A DNA stretch of 64,000 nucleotides from Clostridium folliculivorans (GCF_024341905.1 NZ_BQXY01000004.1:339729-403728), one strand, 5' to 3'; shown: positions 19,263 to 27,829, counted from the first letter of the stretch. Numbers and translations: made by a program. Notes: generated from the letters alone by a model not told the origin.

Positions 19263-19877
19263 ATGAAAAATTTAAGACCTAAGATTAATAATATAGAAAT
19301 ATTAGCTGAGACTAAATATCTCAGTTTATATGATGCTAAATATACAAATAAAAAAGGAAATATTAGAAGTTGGACCATTGCATCTAGGAAAGATCTCGAA
19401 ACGTTAAGACTTCAAATACAAAAAGAAAAGGAAGAAAAAGTTGATGCTGTAATAATAGTAGCTATGCATAAAGAGAGCAAGAAACTTGTTCTTATAAGGC
19501 AGTTTAGAGTTCCTATTAATGATTATGTTTATGAACTTCCGGCTGGTCTTATAGATGGTGAAGAGGAAATAAATAATGCAGTAAGAAGAGAGCTTCATGA
19601 AGAAACTGGGCTTGATTTAATTGATATTGTAAATAAAGAAGATATAAAAGCTTTGTATGTTTCTGTAGGAATGACGGATGAATCTATAGCTTTAGTTTAC
19701 TGTTACTGTGAAGGAGAAGTTTGTAGTGACTATTTGGAGGAAGATGAAGATATTGAAGTTCATATGATTAGCCAGCTTGAAGCCAAAGAGATACTTAAAG
19801 CTAATCACAAAATGGATATAAAGGTATATATGATGCTTAAGACTTTTTCATTGCTAGGCGAGGATATAATGAAGTAG
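19263..19877 (+). CDS. Nudix hydrolase, ADP-ribose pyrophosphatase-like
   Basis: A 204-aa Nudix protein. The Nudix box is complete: GLIDGEEEINNAVRRELHEE followed by TGL, in a GX5EX7REUXEEXGU spacing, with the catalytic glutamates in RELHEE. The ELPAG segment just before the box is typical of ADP-ribose pyrophosphatases. It is slightly longer than the usual NudF-type enzyme. GAAGGTG precedes the ATG. A strong terminator follows. Confidence 0.88.
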   Translation: MKNLRPKINNIEILAETKYLSLYDAKYTNKKGNIRSWTIASRKDLETLRLQIQKEKEEKVDAVIIVAMHKESKKLVLIRQFRVPINDYVYELPAGLIDGEEEINNAVRRELHEETGLDLIDIVNKEDIKALYVSVGMTDESIALVYCYCEGEVCSDYLEEDEDIEVHMISQLEAKEILKANHKMDIKVYMMLKTFSLLGEDIMK

Positions 19878-19916
19878 ATCAAAGTAGTGGAATAAATACA
19901 TATACATGCTTAATGT

Positions 19917-19953
19917 AAAAGTGGTGAGGATAACAAATCCTCACCACTTTTAA
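19917..19953. terminator. bidirectional terminator
   Basis: A perfect stem (AAAAGTGGTGAGGA at 19917-19930 with its complement at 19938-19951) with a 7-nt loop, between the converging Nudix and ABC transporter genes. Confidence 0.88.
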
Positions 19954-19972
19954 TATAAATCTAAATCAGTTT

Positions 19973-21760
19973 TTATGCTCCTTCATTTAAGAACTTATAT
20001 TGTGCATTATAAAGGTTATAATAAATCCCTTTAAGAGCTAAAAGTTCATCGTGAGTCCCAGATTCTTTTATATTCCCATCACCAACTACCATAATCTTAT
20101 CACAATCTCTTATTGTAGATAATCTATGAGCTATAACGAAAGAAGTTCTTCCAAATAAAAGCTTCTCTATACCTTTTTGAACTAATTTTTCAGTATGAGT
20201 ATCTATATTTGAAGTAGCTTCATCTAATATCAATATTCTTGGATTAGCCAGTAGTGCTCTTGCAAAGGAAATAAGTTGTCTTTGTCCTAATGAAAGTCTA
20301 GATCCTCTTTCATTGACTTCTGTATCATAACCTTTTTCCATATTCATTATAAAGCCATGAGCATTTACAGCCTTGGCAGCAGCAATTACCTCCTCGTCAG
20401 TTGCATCAAGTTTACCATATCTTATATTCTCTTTAATAGTAGTAGAGAATAGGAAAGTATCTTGAAGCATTATACCCATCTGACTTCTATAGGATTCTAA
20501 TTCTACATTCTTTATATTTTTTCCATCTACTAGTACTTCACCAGAAGTAGGATCATAAAATCTGCTGAGTAAAGATACGATAGTAGTCTTTCCGGCACCT
20601 GTTGCACCAACTAATGCTACTGTTTCTCCAGGAGTAACTTTAAAATTCACGTTATTTAAAACCACTGAACCTTCATCATAAGCAAATGTTACATCTTTAA
20701 ATTCAACTGAACCTTTTATCTTAGGTATCTTTATAGAGTCTATAGCACTTATAATGTCTGGTTCAATCTCCATGATATCAAATATTCTATCAGCTGCGGA
20801 GAAGTTTGTGATCAATGTATTATAGAAAGTTGAAAGGTTCATGATAGGTCTCCAAAACATACCTATATACATTGAAAATGCTACTAGAGTACCTATAGTA
20901 ACATCATTAGATTTTACCAATAAGTATCCAACATAGAATACTATTACAATACCTACACCCCATGAAAGTTCAACTAATGGCCAAAAGAAGTCATTAAATT
21001 TGACAGCAGCAACGAAAGAGTTTACTAGTTCGTTTACTAAGTCTTTAAACTTAGAAAGTGTATCTCCCTCTTTTGCAAAAGCTTGAACTACTTTAATTCC
21101 AGAGAAATCTTCGTGGTTATATGCATTCAAATTTGAACGTTTCTTTCTATATACTTCCCATCTTTTTCTGGATTGAATTTCTATGAAGAACATGGCTACT
21201 GCTAGAAAAGGTAATATAGCAATAGCAGCTAATGCTAACTTAAAGTTTAGGAAAAGCATCATTATAGAAACGCATACTAAACTCATAAGTTCTGGTATAA
21301 GAGTTTGTATACTTTGGTTAAATAGGTTTTGAAGAGCATTTACATCTCCCATAACTCTAGCTAATATTTTTCCTACTGGTCTATTATCAAAAAATGAAAA
21401 TGATAATTTTTGAATATGAGTATAAAGCTCATGTCGTATATTTACCAATATATTATTTGTTATTGAGGACATCATAACAATTCTTATTTTAGAAGCGATC
21501 ATAGATAAAATATTTAATGTCAATAGGAGGGCACCAATGTACATCAAACCTTTTATATTACTGTCTCCAATATAACTATCTATCGCTATCTTTAATAGAT
21601 AAGGATTTATTATCCCACAAATCATAACAAATAATAGAAGTATAATAACTATTGTTGCCTTAAGTTTATAAGGACTTAAATATTTTAAAAGTCTTATAGT
21701 AAGTTCAGTTTTACTTCTTTGCATTCCTTCTTCATCACGACTTACTGTGTTTTTAGCCAT
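19973..21760 (-). CDS. bmrD: heterodimeric ABC exporter subunit, BmrD/YheH-like
   Basis: A 595-aa half-transporter with an ABC exporter membrane domain (six helices, about 30-320) fused to an ATPase domain. Walker A is GATGAGKTT and Walker B ends in ILILDEATS with the catalytic Glu intact, but the signature reads LSLGQ rather than LSGGQ. That combination fits the subunit that donates the poor signature to the degenerate site of a heterodimeric exporter such as BmrCD. Its start overlaps the upstream gene's stop by 1 nt (TAATG), so the two subunits are translationally coupled. Drug specificity is inferred from family only. Confidence 0.88.
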   Translation of the reverse strand: MAKNTVSRDEEGMQRSKTELTIRLLKYLSPYKLKATIVIILLLFVMICGIINPYLLKIAIDSYIGDSNIKGLMYIGALLLTLNILSMIASKIRIVMMSSITNNILVNIRHELYTHIQKLSFSFFDNRPVGKILARVMGDVNALQNLFNQSIQTLIPELMSLVCVSIMMLFLNFKLALAAIAILPFLAVAMFFIEIQSRKRWEVYRKKRSNLNAYNHEDFSGIKVVQAFAKEGDTLSKFKDLVNELVNSFVAAVKFNDFFWPLVELSWGVGIVIVFYVGYLLVKSNDVTIGTLVAFSMYIGMFWRPIMNLSTFYNTLITNFSAADRIFDIMEIEPDIISAIDSIKIPKIKGSVEFKDVTFAYDEGSVVLNNVNFKVTPGETVALVGATGAGKTTIVSLLSRFYDPTSGEVLVDGKNIKNVELESYRSQMGIMLQDTFLFSTTIKENIRYGKLDATDEEVIAAAKAVNAHGFIMNMEKGYDTEVNERGSRLSLGQRQLISFARALLANPRILILDEATSNIDTHTEKLVQKGIEKLLFGRTSFVIAHRLSTIRDCDKIMVVGDGNIKESGTHDELLALKGIYYNLYNAQYKFLNEGA

Positions 21761-23496
21761 TATACCACCTCGCTTTCAACTAAATCGAAATCTTTAAATT
21801 GTTCACAATAAACATCATAGTATTTACCCTTCTTAGCAAGAAGGTCAGTGTGATTTCCTACTTCTTTAATCTCACCATTTTCAACAAATAGTATTATATC
21901 AGCATTTTTGACAGCAGATATTCTATGAGCGATTATAAAAGTAGTACTTTTTTGTTCTTTATCATTAAGATTTTTAAGAAGTTCATATTCTGTTTCCATG
22001 TCTAAAGCAGATGTAGAATCGTCAAGAATAAGAATTGGAGCTTTTCTTAGAAGAGCTCTAGCAATTGAAATTCTTTGCTTTTGACCACCTGAAAGACCAA
22101 TACCTCTTTCGCCTATTTCAGTATCGAAGCCTTCTTCAAAGGATGAGATAAAATCATAGCAACAAGCAGTTTTACAAATTTCTATAACTTCTTCAATTGA
22201 AGCATTCTTATTCCCGAATTTCACATTATTCTCGATAGTATCAGAAAATAAGAAGGTATCCTGTGGTACTACAGACATATTACTTCTAAGTTTTTTTAAA
22301 TCAATATCCTTTACATTAATTCCATCAACTAAAACTTCACCGGAGGCCACATCATAATATCTACCAACTAATTGGAGTATAGATGATTTACCAGCACCAG
22401 TAGTACCCATTATCGCTACGGTACTTCCAGCAGGGATGTCTAAGTTTACATTTTTAAGAACTAACTCGTCATTATATTTGAAGCTAACATTATTAAACGA
22501 TATAGCTCCTTTTATTTCTTCAGGTGATATCGCAGCTTCTTTACTTGCAATATCAGGTTTTCTATCTAGTATCTCAAAAATTTTCTTTGCAGATGCTTGA
22601 TTTTGAGCAAGCATATTAGTTAACCATCCAAGGTTTCTCATAGGCCAGATAAGGGAATTTAAGTAACCACTGAATGCTACTAAAGTTCCTATTGTTATCT
22701 CACCTTTTATAACAAAGACACCACCAAGAATAATCATTATTATTAATGAGATGTTTGTTAAGAACTCCATAGGAGGAAAATACTTCCCTACAATCTTTGC
22801 TTGGTTCATATTTAAATCATAATAAGTTCTATTCATCTTTAAAAATTTAAGAATTTCATGTTTTTCTCTTGTAAAAGCTTTAACTAGTCGTACCCCAGCT
22901 ATATTTTCTTGAGCTGTTGTATTAATTTCTGCTGTTTGGTCACTTATGTTACTATATACTGATCCAAACTCTTTTTCTAATTTTATGGCCATATATCCTA
23001 TAGGAACCATTATCACTATACATGCAATAGCAAGCTTCCAGCTTAATAGTAGTAATATAACAGTACCTATAATAAAATATATAATGTTTTCTACAAAAAG
23101 TCTTAAACCAAACCCAATAGTTTGCCAGATGTTCTCTATATCCTCACCGATTCTAGACATCAGTTCTCCGGTGTTCATGTTATCGAAATATTTAAACTCC
23201 ATAGTTTGAATATGCTCGAATAATTCATTTTTAATATCTCTGTGCACTTTTGCTGCAATAAAGTCAAAGAGAAATTCTTTAACATATCCCAGAAGAGCCT
23301 TACATAGAGTAATTGCTAGAATTCCTCCAAGTGCTGGATATAAAAGTGAATATTGTTTATCTGTAATTACTTTATCAACTATTATCTTTTGAAGATAAGG
23401 TGTAATGTTGTCTACAGCTATAATTATAATCATGGCCAAAGTACCTATAATTAGTATAGCTTTGTGTTTAAATAAATAATTTAAGATTCTTCTCAA
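21760..23496 (-). CDS. bmrC: heterodimeric ABC exporter subunit, BmrC/YheI-like
   Basis: A 578-aa half-transporter: exporter membrane domain followed by ATPase domain. Walker A is GTTGAGKSS and the signature is canonical LSGGQ, but Walker B reads ILILDDSTS: the catalytic Glu is Asp. This is the hallmark of the degenerate ATP site in BmrCD/LmrCD/TM287-288 heterodimers and pairs with the non-canonical signature of the downstream subunit. The TTG at 23496 is chosen because GGGGGGA lies 7 nt upstream and the protein then begins RRILNYLFKH; earlier in-frame starts run into the terminator hairpins. Expression is probably controlled by the attenuator at 23539-23756. Confidence 0.88.
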   Translation of the reverse strand: MRRILNYLFKHKAILIIGTLAMIIIIAVDNITPYLQKIIVDKVITDKQYSLLYPALGGILAITLCKALLGYVKEFLFDFIAAKVHRDIKNELFEHIQTMEFKYFDNMNTGELMSRIGEDIENIWQTIGFGLRLFVENIIYFIIGTVILLLLSWKLAIACIVIMVPIGYMAIKLEKEFGSVYSNISDQTAEINTTAQENIAGVRLVKAFTREKHEILKFLKMNRTYYDLNMNQAKIVGKYFPPMEFLTNISLIIMIILGGVFVIKGEITIGTLVAFSGYLNSLIWPMRNLGWLTNMLAQNQASAKKIFEILDRKPDIASKEAAISPEEIKGAISFNNVSFKYNDELVLKNVNLDIPAGSTVAIMGTTGAGKSSILQLVGRYYDVASGEVLVDGINVKDIDLKKLRSNMSVVPQDTFLFSDTIENNVKFGNKNASIEEVIEICKTACCYDFISSFEEGFDTEIGERGIGLSGGQKQRISIARALLRKAPILILDDSTSALDMETEYELLKNLNDKEQKSTTFIIAHRISAVKNADIILFVENGEIKEVGNHTDLLAKKGKYYDVYCEQFKDFDLVESEVV

Positions 23497-23538
23497 ATTT
23501 ATTCCCCCCTTTTTTGTTTGTACATGGTGCCCATTTAT

Positions 23539-23576
23539 GCAAAAAAAGGCCATGGATATCCCACAACCTTTTTTGC
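23539..23576 (-). terminator. second leader terminator before bmrC
   Basis: Arms 23539-23549 and 23567-23576 (GCAAAAAAGG and CCTTTTTTTGC in the transcript) close a 17-nt loop that contains the near-palindrome GGGATATCC. The U-run is within the 3' arm. It lies between the first terminator and the bmrC ribosome site. Confidence 0.6.
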
Positions 23577-23591
23577 GTAAAAACACAATAT

Positions 23592-23618
23592 AAAAAGTCA
23601 TGAGCAATAGCCCATGAC
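23592..23618 (-). terminator. first leader terminator (attenuator) before bmrC
   Basis: In the transcript GTCATGGGC (23618-23610) pairs with GCTCATGAC (23605-23597), 9 bp with one G-U, 4-nt loop, then five Us. Its GGGCUAUUG segment is also complementary to CAAUAGCCC inside the leader ORF (23688-23680), so two exclusive structures are possible. Confidence 0.75.
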
Positions 23619-23651
23619 CTAAATACATACAAAGTTAAAAATTGTCAATAA

Positions 23652-23756
23652 TTACTCGACAACAAAACTCGCAGAGATAGGGCTATTGTTATTAGTTATT
23701 AAGTTATTTGATTTTCTAAATTTGCCATTCATAAAATTAAATGTTGCTACTAACAT
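23652..23756 (-). CDS. leader peptide of the BmrCD-like exporter
   Basis: A 34-codon ORF starting at ATG 23756, with AGGAGGT 7 nt upstream. The peptide begins MLVATFNFMNGKFRKSNNL and ends in FVVE. It is not hydrophobic enough to be a signal peptide and resembles no protein I know. Its position, between a consensus promoter and a terminator that its own codons can disrupt, indicates a regulatory upstream ORF like BmrB of Bacillus subtilis. The peptide sequence itself need not matter; the translation of it would. Confidence 0.7.
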   Translation of the reverse strand: MLVATFNFMNGKFRKSNNLITNNNSPISASFVVE

Positions 23757-23807
23757 GGTCCTACCTCCTTTTCGTTAAAATTTATTTAATGAAATTACTT
23801 TAATAAC

Positions 23808-23837
23808 ATTATATACGGATTACTCAGAAAGTGTCAA
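23808..23837 (-). promoter_or_regulatory. consensus promoter of the leader-bmrCD operon
   Basis: On the minus strand TTGACA (23837-23832), an 18-nt spacer and TATAAT (23813-23808): both hexamers perfect. The start should be near 23801, giving about 45 nt before the leader ATG. Confidence 0.8.
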
Positions 23838-24191
23838 AGGTTTTTTCCAATATTTTTAAATTTATAAGAATATCCAAAAGTTTCTATAATTACATACTAA
23901 AGTTTTGGAATTTAAGTTCATAATTTAAACTTTTTCAAATACGTAACCTAAAAATAACTATTATACTTTTAATTTCGTATATAATCTTAGGTATGTAAAT
24001 ATATAGATAAATTAGTTCATATTGAAATTCATCCAAATAAAAATTTGTAGGTTTATCGGGAGCTTTATTTAGAATTGGTATAGCTATAAATTGTAAATTA
24101 GCCAAGGGCTTCCTTGATTATAAATGGTGCAGTTAATTCTATGCACAAATATTAAAGATTATTACTATTAATAAAGAGAGGAGTATTAATA
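23838..24191. other. intergenic region upstream of the YdcF-like gene
   Basis: AT-rich, without a gene. It holds hairpin repeat A2 (about 24006-24097) and the promoter region of the YdcF-like gene; no clear promoter motif is visible for that gene. Confidence 0.4.
24006..24097 (+). repeat. A-family repeat, degenerate copy A2
   Basis: Shares TTCATATTGAAATTCATCC, the AAATAAA block, GTAGG, ATCG and CTTTATTT with the other A copies in the same order, but its outer arms are largely decayed. Confidence 0.55.
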
Positions 24192-24758
24192 ATGAAAAAG
24201 AGGATTAAGATGTTTCTTTCTATAATTATTATAATGTGTATAGCAGTAGAAATATTTATATTCTGGATTCCCCTTTTTACAAGTCCTGATAAGAGTGATG
24301 CAATAGTAGTATTGGGGTGTAGACTGAGAGGTGAGACACCAAGTGCTTTCTTAACCGCAAGAACAGAAGAAGCAGCAGAACTTTTTAAAAATGGTTATGG
24401 TAAATATATAATAGTTTCTGGGGGAAAGGGACAGGGAGAAAGTATTTCTGAGGCAGAAGGAATGAAAAGGATTTTATTAAGTAAAGGAATAGATGAAGAT
24501 AAAATAATCATGGAGGATAAATCAACTAATACGGCTGAAAATATAAAGTTCACATCTAAAGTAATGAAAGCAAAAAATCTTAATAGTGCAGTGGTAGTAT
24601 CTAATGAGTTTCATCTTAGGAGAGCTCAGATTTTATGCAAGAGAAATAAAATTTCAGCTTCGTATAAAGGAGTGTTTGTTAAAGCATATGTTGCCAATGA
24701 AATATATGGTGCTATTAGAGAAATTCCAGGTATAATTAAGGATCTAATAGTAAGATAA
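24192..24758 (+). CDS. YdcF/SanA-like membrane protein (DUF218)
   Basis: A 188-aa protein with an N-terminal membrane helix (about 6-28) and a DUF218 domain: DAIVVLGCRLRGETPSAFL, then IIVSGGKGQGESISEA, KSTNTAENI and VVSNEFHLRRA. DUF218 proteins (YdcF, SanA, ElyC) are linked to envelope biogenesis; their enzymatic activity is not settled. The ATG has GAGAGGAG upstream. It lies 30 nt before a coiled-coil gene, probably in one transcript. Confidence 0.85.
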   Translation: MKKRIKMFLSIIIIMCIAVEIFIFWIPLFTSPDKSDAIVVLGCRLRGETPSAFLTARTEEAAELFKNGYGKYIIVSGGKGQGESISEAEGMKRILLSKGIDEDKIIMEDKSTNTAENIKFTSKVMKAKNLNSAVVVSNEFHLRRAQILCKRNKISASYKGVFVKAYVANEIYGAIREIPGIIKDLIVR

Positions 24759-24788
24759 TTTATTATAAAGAGTATTGGAGAGGTAAGG

Positions 24789-25742
24789 ATGTATCGGGAA
24801 TTAAATGAGAAAATAAGAAACGCTAAAGAGGAAGTTAAGGAAAAAGAATATATTAAGAGAAAGCTTAAGTCAGCTGAAGAATTATTAGCGGAATATGAAA
24901 GTGAACTAAAAGATGTTAAAGCAAGACTTCATAAAGAAGAAATGGATATAAAAAAGTTTGAAGGTATAACCCTATCAAATTTCTTAGCGTTACTGTTTCA
25001 TAACAAAGAAGAAAAATTAGATAAAGAGCGACAGGAATATATTGAGGCTAAGATAGAATTTGATCAATGTGAACAGAAAATGAAAGCAGCACTTGATGAT
25101 GTGAATTTACTAAGAAAAAAGTTTAATATTGTGAGTGGTGCAGATGTTAAATATAAGAGATTAATTGAAGAAAAGGAATCAGATATAAAAAAGTTTGGAA
25201 GTACGGCTACAAAAGAAAGACTGAATAATATGGAGAATGATAGGCTAAGTATTTCTATGGATATAAAGGAATTAAAAGAAGCGATTTTTGCAGGTGAAAG
25301 ATTACTTGGAGCCATTGATAGTGCAAATGAAAGTATATCTAGTGCAATGAATTGGGGAAAAGCCGATATATTTATGGATAGTATGGTTATATCAATGGCA
25401 AAACATAAAAAGATTGATGATGCTCAGGATAAGCTTAATAATATACCATATCTTGTAGATAAGTTTAAAAAAGAGTTGTCTGATGTATCTATAGTTTCAA
25501 ATGAAATCTCACAAACTATTACTTTTTCTTCTTTTACTAAAGCTTTTGATATATTCTTTGACAATATATTTACGGATATAGCAGTACAGTCAAAAATTGA
25601 AGATAGCTATTATAAACTTAAAAATCTCAGCTCACAAGTAGACAGTTGTGTAAGTAGACTTCAATATAAAATAGAAGAAGATCAAGATAAGTTACTTGAA
25701 TTGGATATTGAAATAGACAAATTCATAGAAGAAGAGTTTTAA
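24789..25742 (+). CDS. hypothetical coiled-coil protein
   Basis: A 317-aa charged protein I cannot assign. Long helices with heptad patterns cover about residues 1-60, 70-120 and 130-170, and again 265-315. No membrane segment or signal peptide is seen, and no catalytic motif. GGAGAGG lies just before the ATG. It is the second gene after the YdcF-like gene and is followed by a strong terminator. Confidence 0.75.
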   Translation: MYRELNEKIRNAKEEVKEKEYIKRKLKSAEELLAEYESELKDVKARLHKEEMDIKKFEGITLSNFLALLFHNKEEKLDKERQEYIEAKIEFDQCEQKMKAALDDVNLLRKKFNIVSGADVKYKRLIEEKESDIKKFGSTATKERLNNMENDRLSISMDIKELKEAIFAGERLLGAIDSANESISSAMNWGKADIFMDSMVISMAKHKKIDDAQDKLNNIPYLVDKFKKELSDVSIVSNEISQTITFSSFTKAFDIFFDNIFTDIAVQSKIEDSYYKLKNLSSQVDSCVSRLQYKIEEDQDKLLELDIEIDKFIEEEF

Positions 25743-25764
25743 GACCTATTATATTAGAACTTAG

Positions 25765-25799
25765 ATCAGGAACGGAGTTAATGGTTCCTGATTTTTTTA
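25765..25799 (+). terminator. terminator of the YdcF-like/coiled-coil operon
   Basis: A 9-bp perfect stem (25765-25773 with 25784-25792) followed by seven or more Ts. Confidence 0.85.
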
Positions 25800-25801
25800 T
25801 G

Positions 25802-25911
25802 GCTATACAGTAAAAAATAAGACTTATTAGTCTGCCAATTGTTCCTCATATGAATTTGGAAAGGCAGATACTTTAGAAAAGCTCGCTGAAGAAGGTTACT
25901 TCAGCGACTTT
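25802..25911 (+). repeat. E-type intergenic element, copy E2
   Basis: Begins GCTATACAGTAAAAAATAA exactly as E1, has a TCTGCC...GGCAGA stem, and ends in the hairpin TCGCTGAAG (25883-25891)/CTTCAGCGA (25899-25907) followed by TTTTT. It sits immediately after a terminator. Confidence 0.6.
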
Positions 25912-25955
25912 TTAATGTATAGTAAGGGGATGGAGGTAACTGGTTATTAAATAAA

Positions 25956-25969
25956 TGTAAACGATATTG
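25956..25969. promoter_or_regulatory. candidate cre (CcpA) site upstream of GH13 gene
   Basis: TGTAAACGATATTG agrees with TGWAANCGNTNWCA at 12 of 14 positions, about 85 nt before the start of a starch-type glycosidase, a usual target of carbon catabolite control. Confidence 0.5.
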
Positions 25970-26050
25970 ATATATTATAGAAAGTGAAGTAAAGTAGTTA
26001 TATAGTTTGATATTTTACTATACTAAATTAATATTTTTGAGGAGGTAAAT

Positions 26051-27343
26051 ATGGCTAAAGATACAAAAAAGAATTTAAGAAATAAGATTATATATTCGGT
26101 ATTTGTAAGAAACCATGGTAAAAGTGGAACTTTCAAAGATGTAGAAGATGATCTTAAAAGGATAAAAGAATTGGGCACAGACATAGTTTGGTTCATGCCT
26201 ATACACCCTATAGGAGAAAAAAATAGAAAAGGTTCTTTAGGTTCGCCTTATGCTATAAAGGATTATAGAGGTGTAAATTCAGAGTATGGAACTTTGGAAG
26301 ATTTTAAACGATTGATAGATAAAATCCACTCGTTAGATATGTTGTGTATGATAGATGTAGTTTATAATCATACTTCACCTGATTCATGGTTGGTGGACAA
26401 TCATCCTGAGTATTTCTACAAAAAGCTGGATGGAAAGATGGGCAACAAGGTTGGAGATTGGACTGATATAGTAGATCTAGATTATAACAATAAAGATTTA
26501 TGGAGTTATCAGATAGAAACTTTAAGATATTGGGCATCAATAGGGGTAGATGGATTTAGATGTGACGTCGCTCCATTAGTTCCATTAGACTTTTGGTTGT
26601 CTGCTAGGCAAGCGGTTGCACAGGTAAATCCAGATCATATATGGCTTTCTGAAACTGTACACCCTCACTTTTTACTTGAGATGAGAAAGAATGGCTTTGT
26701 AGGACTTTCTGATAGTGAAATCTATCAAGCATTTGATATGACTTATGATTATGATGTGAATGTAGAATATACAGGTTATTTTAACAAAAACAATAGCTTA
26801 AGAGATTATATAAGTAAGGTAAAAATGCAGGAGGCTATGTATCCAGATAATTATGTGAAACTCAGATTTTTAGAAAATCATGATCAACCTAGAGCAAAAA
26901 AATTAATACCTGATGAAGAAACATTAAAGATTTGGACAGGTTTTCTTTACTTTCAAAAAGGAACAACTTTAATTTATGCAGGTCAAGAAGCACTAGATGA
27001 TAAATGTCCTAGTCTCTTTGATACAGATAAAATTCAGTGGAATAATATAAATGATGAGTATATCGAGCTAATGAAAAAGTTAGCAGGGTTAAAGAGAAGG
27101 CAAATAGTAGCAGAAGGGTTTTATACACTTGATTGCTTAGCAGATAGTGTTGTATATGGAGCTTATGAGCATGAAAATTCAAGACTCGTGGGTATTTTCA
27201 ATTTGGAAAAGAAAAAAGGTAACATAGAAGTGCCTTTAAGTGATGGAGTCTATATTAATATTATAGATAATAGTCCTGTATCGATAGTTAACGGAGAACA
27301 TGAACTTGTAAATAAGCCTGTTATATTAGAAATTGTCCTTTAG
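26051..27343 (+). CDS. alpha-amylase family glycoside hydrolase (GH13), cytoplasmic
   Basis: A 430-aa GH13 enzyme acting on alpha-glucans or oligosaccharides. The four conserved regions are present: DVVYNHTSPDSW (I), GVDGFRCDVA with the nucleophile Asp (II), WLSETVHP with the acid/base Glu (III) and FLENHDQPR with the transition-state Asp (IV). There is no signal peptide, so it works on internalised or stored glucan. The C-terminal beta domain is short. GGAGGT precedes the ATG. A possible CcpA site lies upstream. Precise specificity (amylase, maltodextrinase or other) cannot be set from sequence alone. Confidence 0.9.
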   Translation: MAKDTKKNLRNKIIYSVFVRNHGKSGTFKDVEDDLKRIKELGTDIVWFMPIHPIGEKNRKGSLGSPYAIKDYRGVNSEYGTLEDFKRLIDKIHSLDMLCMIDVVYNHTSPDSWLVDNHPEYFYKKLDGKMGNKVGDWTDIVDLDYNNKDLWSYQIETLRYWASIGVDGFRCDVAPLVPLDFWLSARQAVAQVNPDHIWLSETVHPHFLLEMRKNGFVGLSDSEIYQAFDMTYDYDVNVEYTGYFNKNNSLRDYISKVKMQEAMYPDNYVKLRFLENHDQPRAKKLIPDEETLKIWTGFLYFQKGTTLIYAGQEALDDKCPSLFDTDKIQWNNINDEYIELMKKLAGLKRRQIVAEGFYTLDCLADSVVYGAYEHENSRLVGIFNLEKKKGNIEVPLSDGVYINIIDNSPVSIVNGEHELVNKPVILEIVL

Positions 27344-27395
27344 AATATTTAAGCAAGATTAATATGGCTTAAAGCAAACTATTGTAAAGTTTAAC

Positions 27396-27487
27396 ATGTA
27401 CCATTTCAATATGAAAATTATTTTTAAACTCTGCTAGGTTCTGAGAGTATATTTTGAAAATATAAATTTTATTATGAAATGGTATAT
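27396..27487 (+). repeat. C-family hairpin repeat, copy C2
   Basis: A 92-bp inverted repeat from ATGTACCATTTC to GAAATGGTATAT, with an inner ACTCT...AGAGT hairpin. The block AAAATATAAATTTTATTA is identical to C1. Confidence 0.7.
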
Positions 27488-27493
27488 CAATAA

Positions 27494-27588
27494 AGAGTTC
27501 CTATATCAAAACTTAATTTATACTTGTTCGAAAATCACGCACTTATGAATTTTAGCATGTATAAATTAATAGTTGAGTTAGGAACTCT
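27494..27588. repeat. B-family hairpin repeat, copy B1
   Basis: A 95-bp element with outer arms AGAGTTCCTA and TAGGAACTCT and perfect inner arms TTAATTTATAC/GTATAAATTAA. Confidence 0.75.
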
Positions 27589-27592
27589 ATAA

Positions 27593-27687
27593 AGGATTCC
27601 TGTATTGAAACCTAATTTATATTTGGTAGAAAATCACAAACCTATAATTTTTAACATGTATAAATTAGTGGTTAATAGTGGAATCCT
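27593..27687. repeat. B-family hairpin repeat, copy B2
   Basis: Also 95 bp, in tandem with B1 at a 99-bp period. Its outer arms AGGATTCC/GGAATCCT differ from B1's but remain complementary; the core AAAATCAC and ATGTATAAATTA are shared. Confidence 0.75.
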
Positions 27688-27696
27688 ACAAATCTA

Positions 27697-27794
27697 TAGA
27701 TATAATACTTCATATTGAGATTTATCAAAATGAAGCTTCGTAGGTCAATCGAAAACATTATTTTAATTCAAATAATAGAAGTAGTATATATCTA
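27697..27794 (+). repeat. A-family hairpin repeat, copy A3
   Basis: Outer arms TAGATATAATACTTC and GAAGTAGTATATATCTA pair with a small bulge; the core ATTTATC, CTTCGTAGG, ATCGAAA and ATTATTTT matches A1 and A4. Confidence 0.75.
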
Positions 27795-27829
27795 TTATAT
27801 TTATAAATATTGACTATAAATGAGATTGT

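Larger units (their letters stand above)
27344..27829. other. intergenic cluster of four hairpin repeats
   Basis: The space between the converging GH13 and murC genes is nearly filled by C2, B1, B2 and A3 placed end to end with gaps of 4-9 nt. No coding potential was seen. Confidence 0.7.

Noticed and set aside
27494..27687. Possible CRISPR-like array
   Set aside because: Only two units, 95 bp, each self-complementary end to end, with no spacers and no cas genes in the window.
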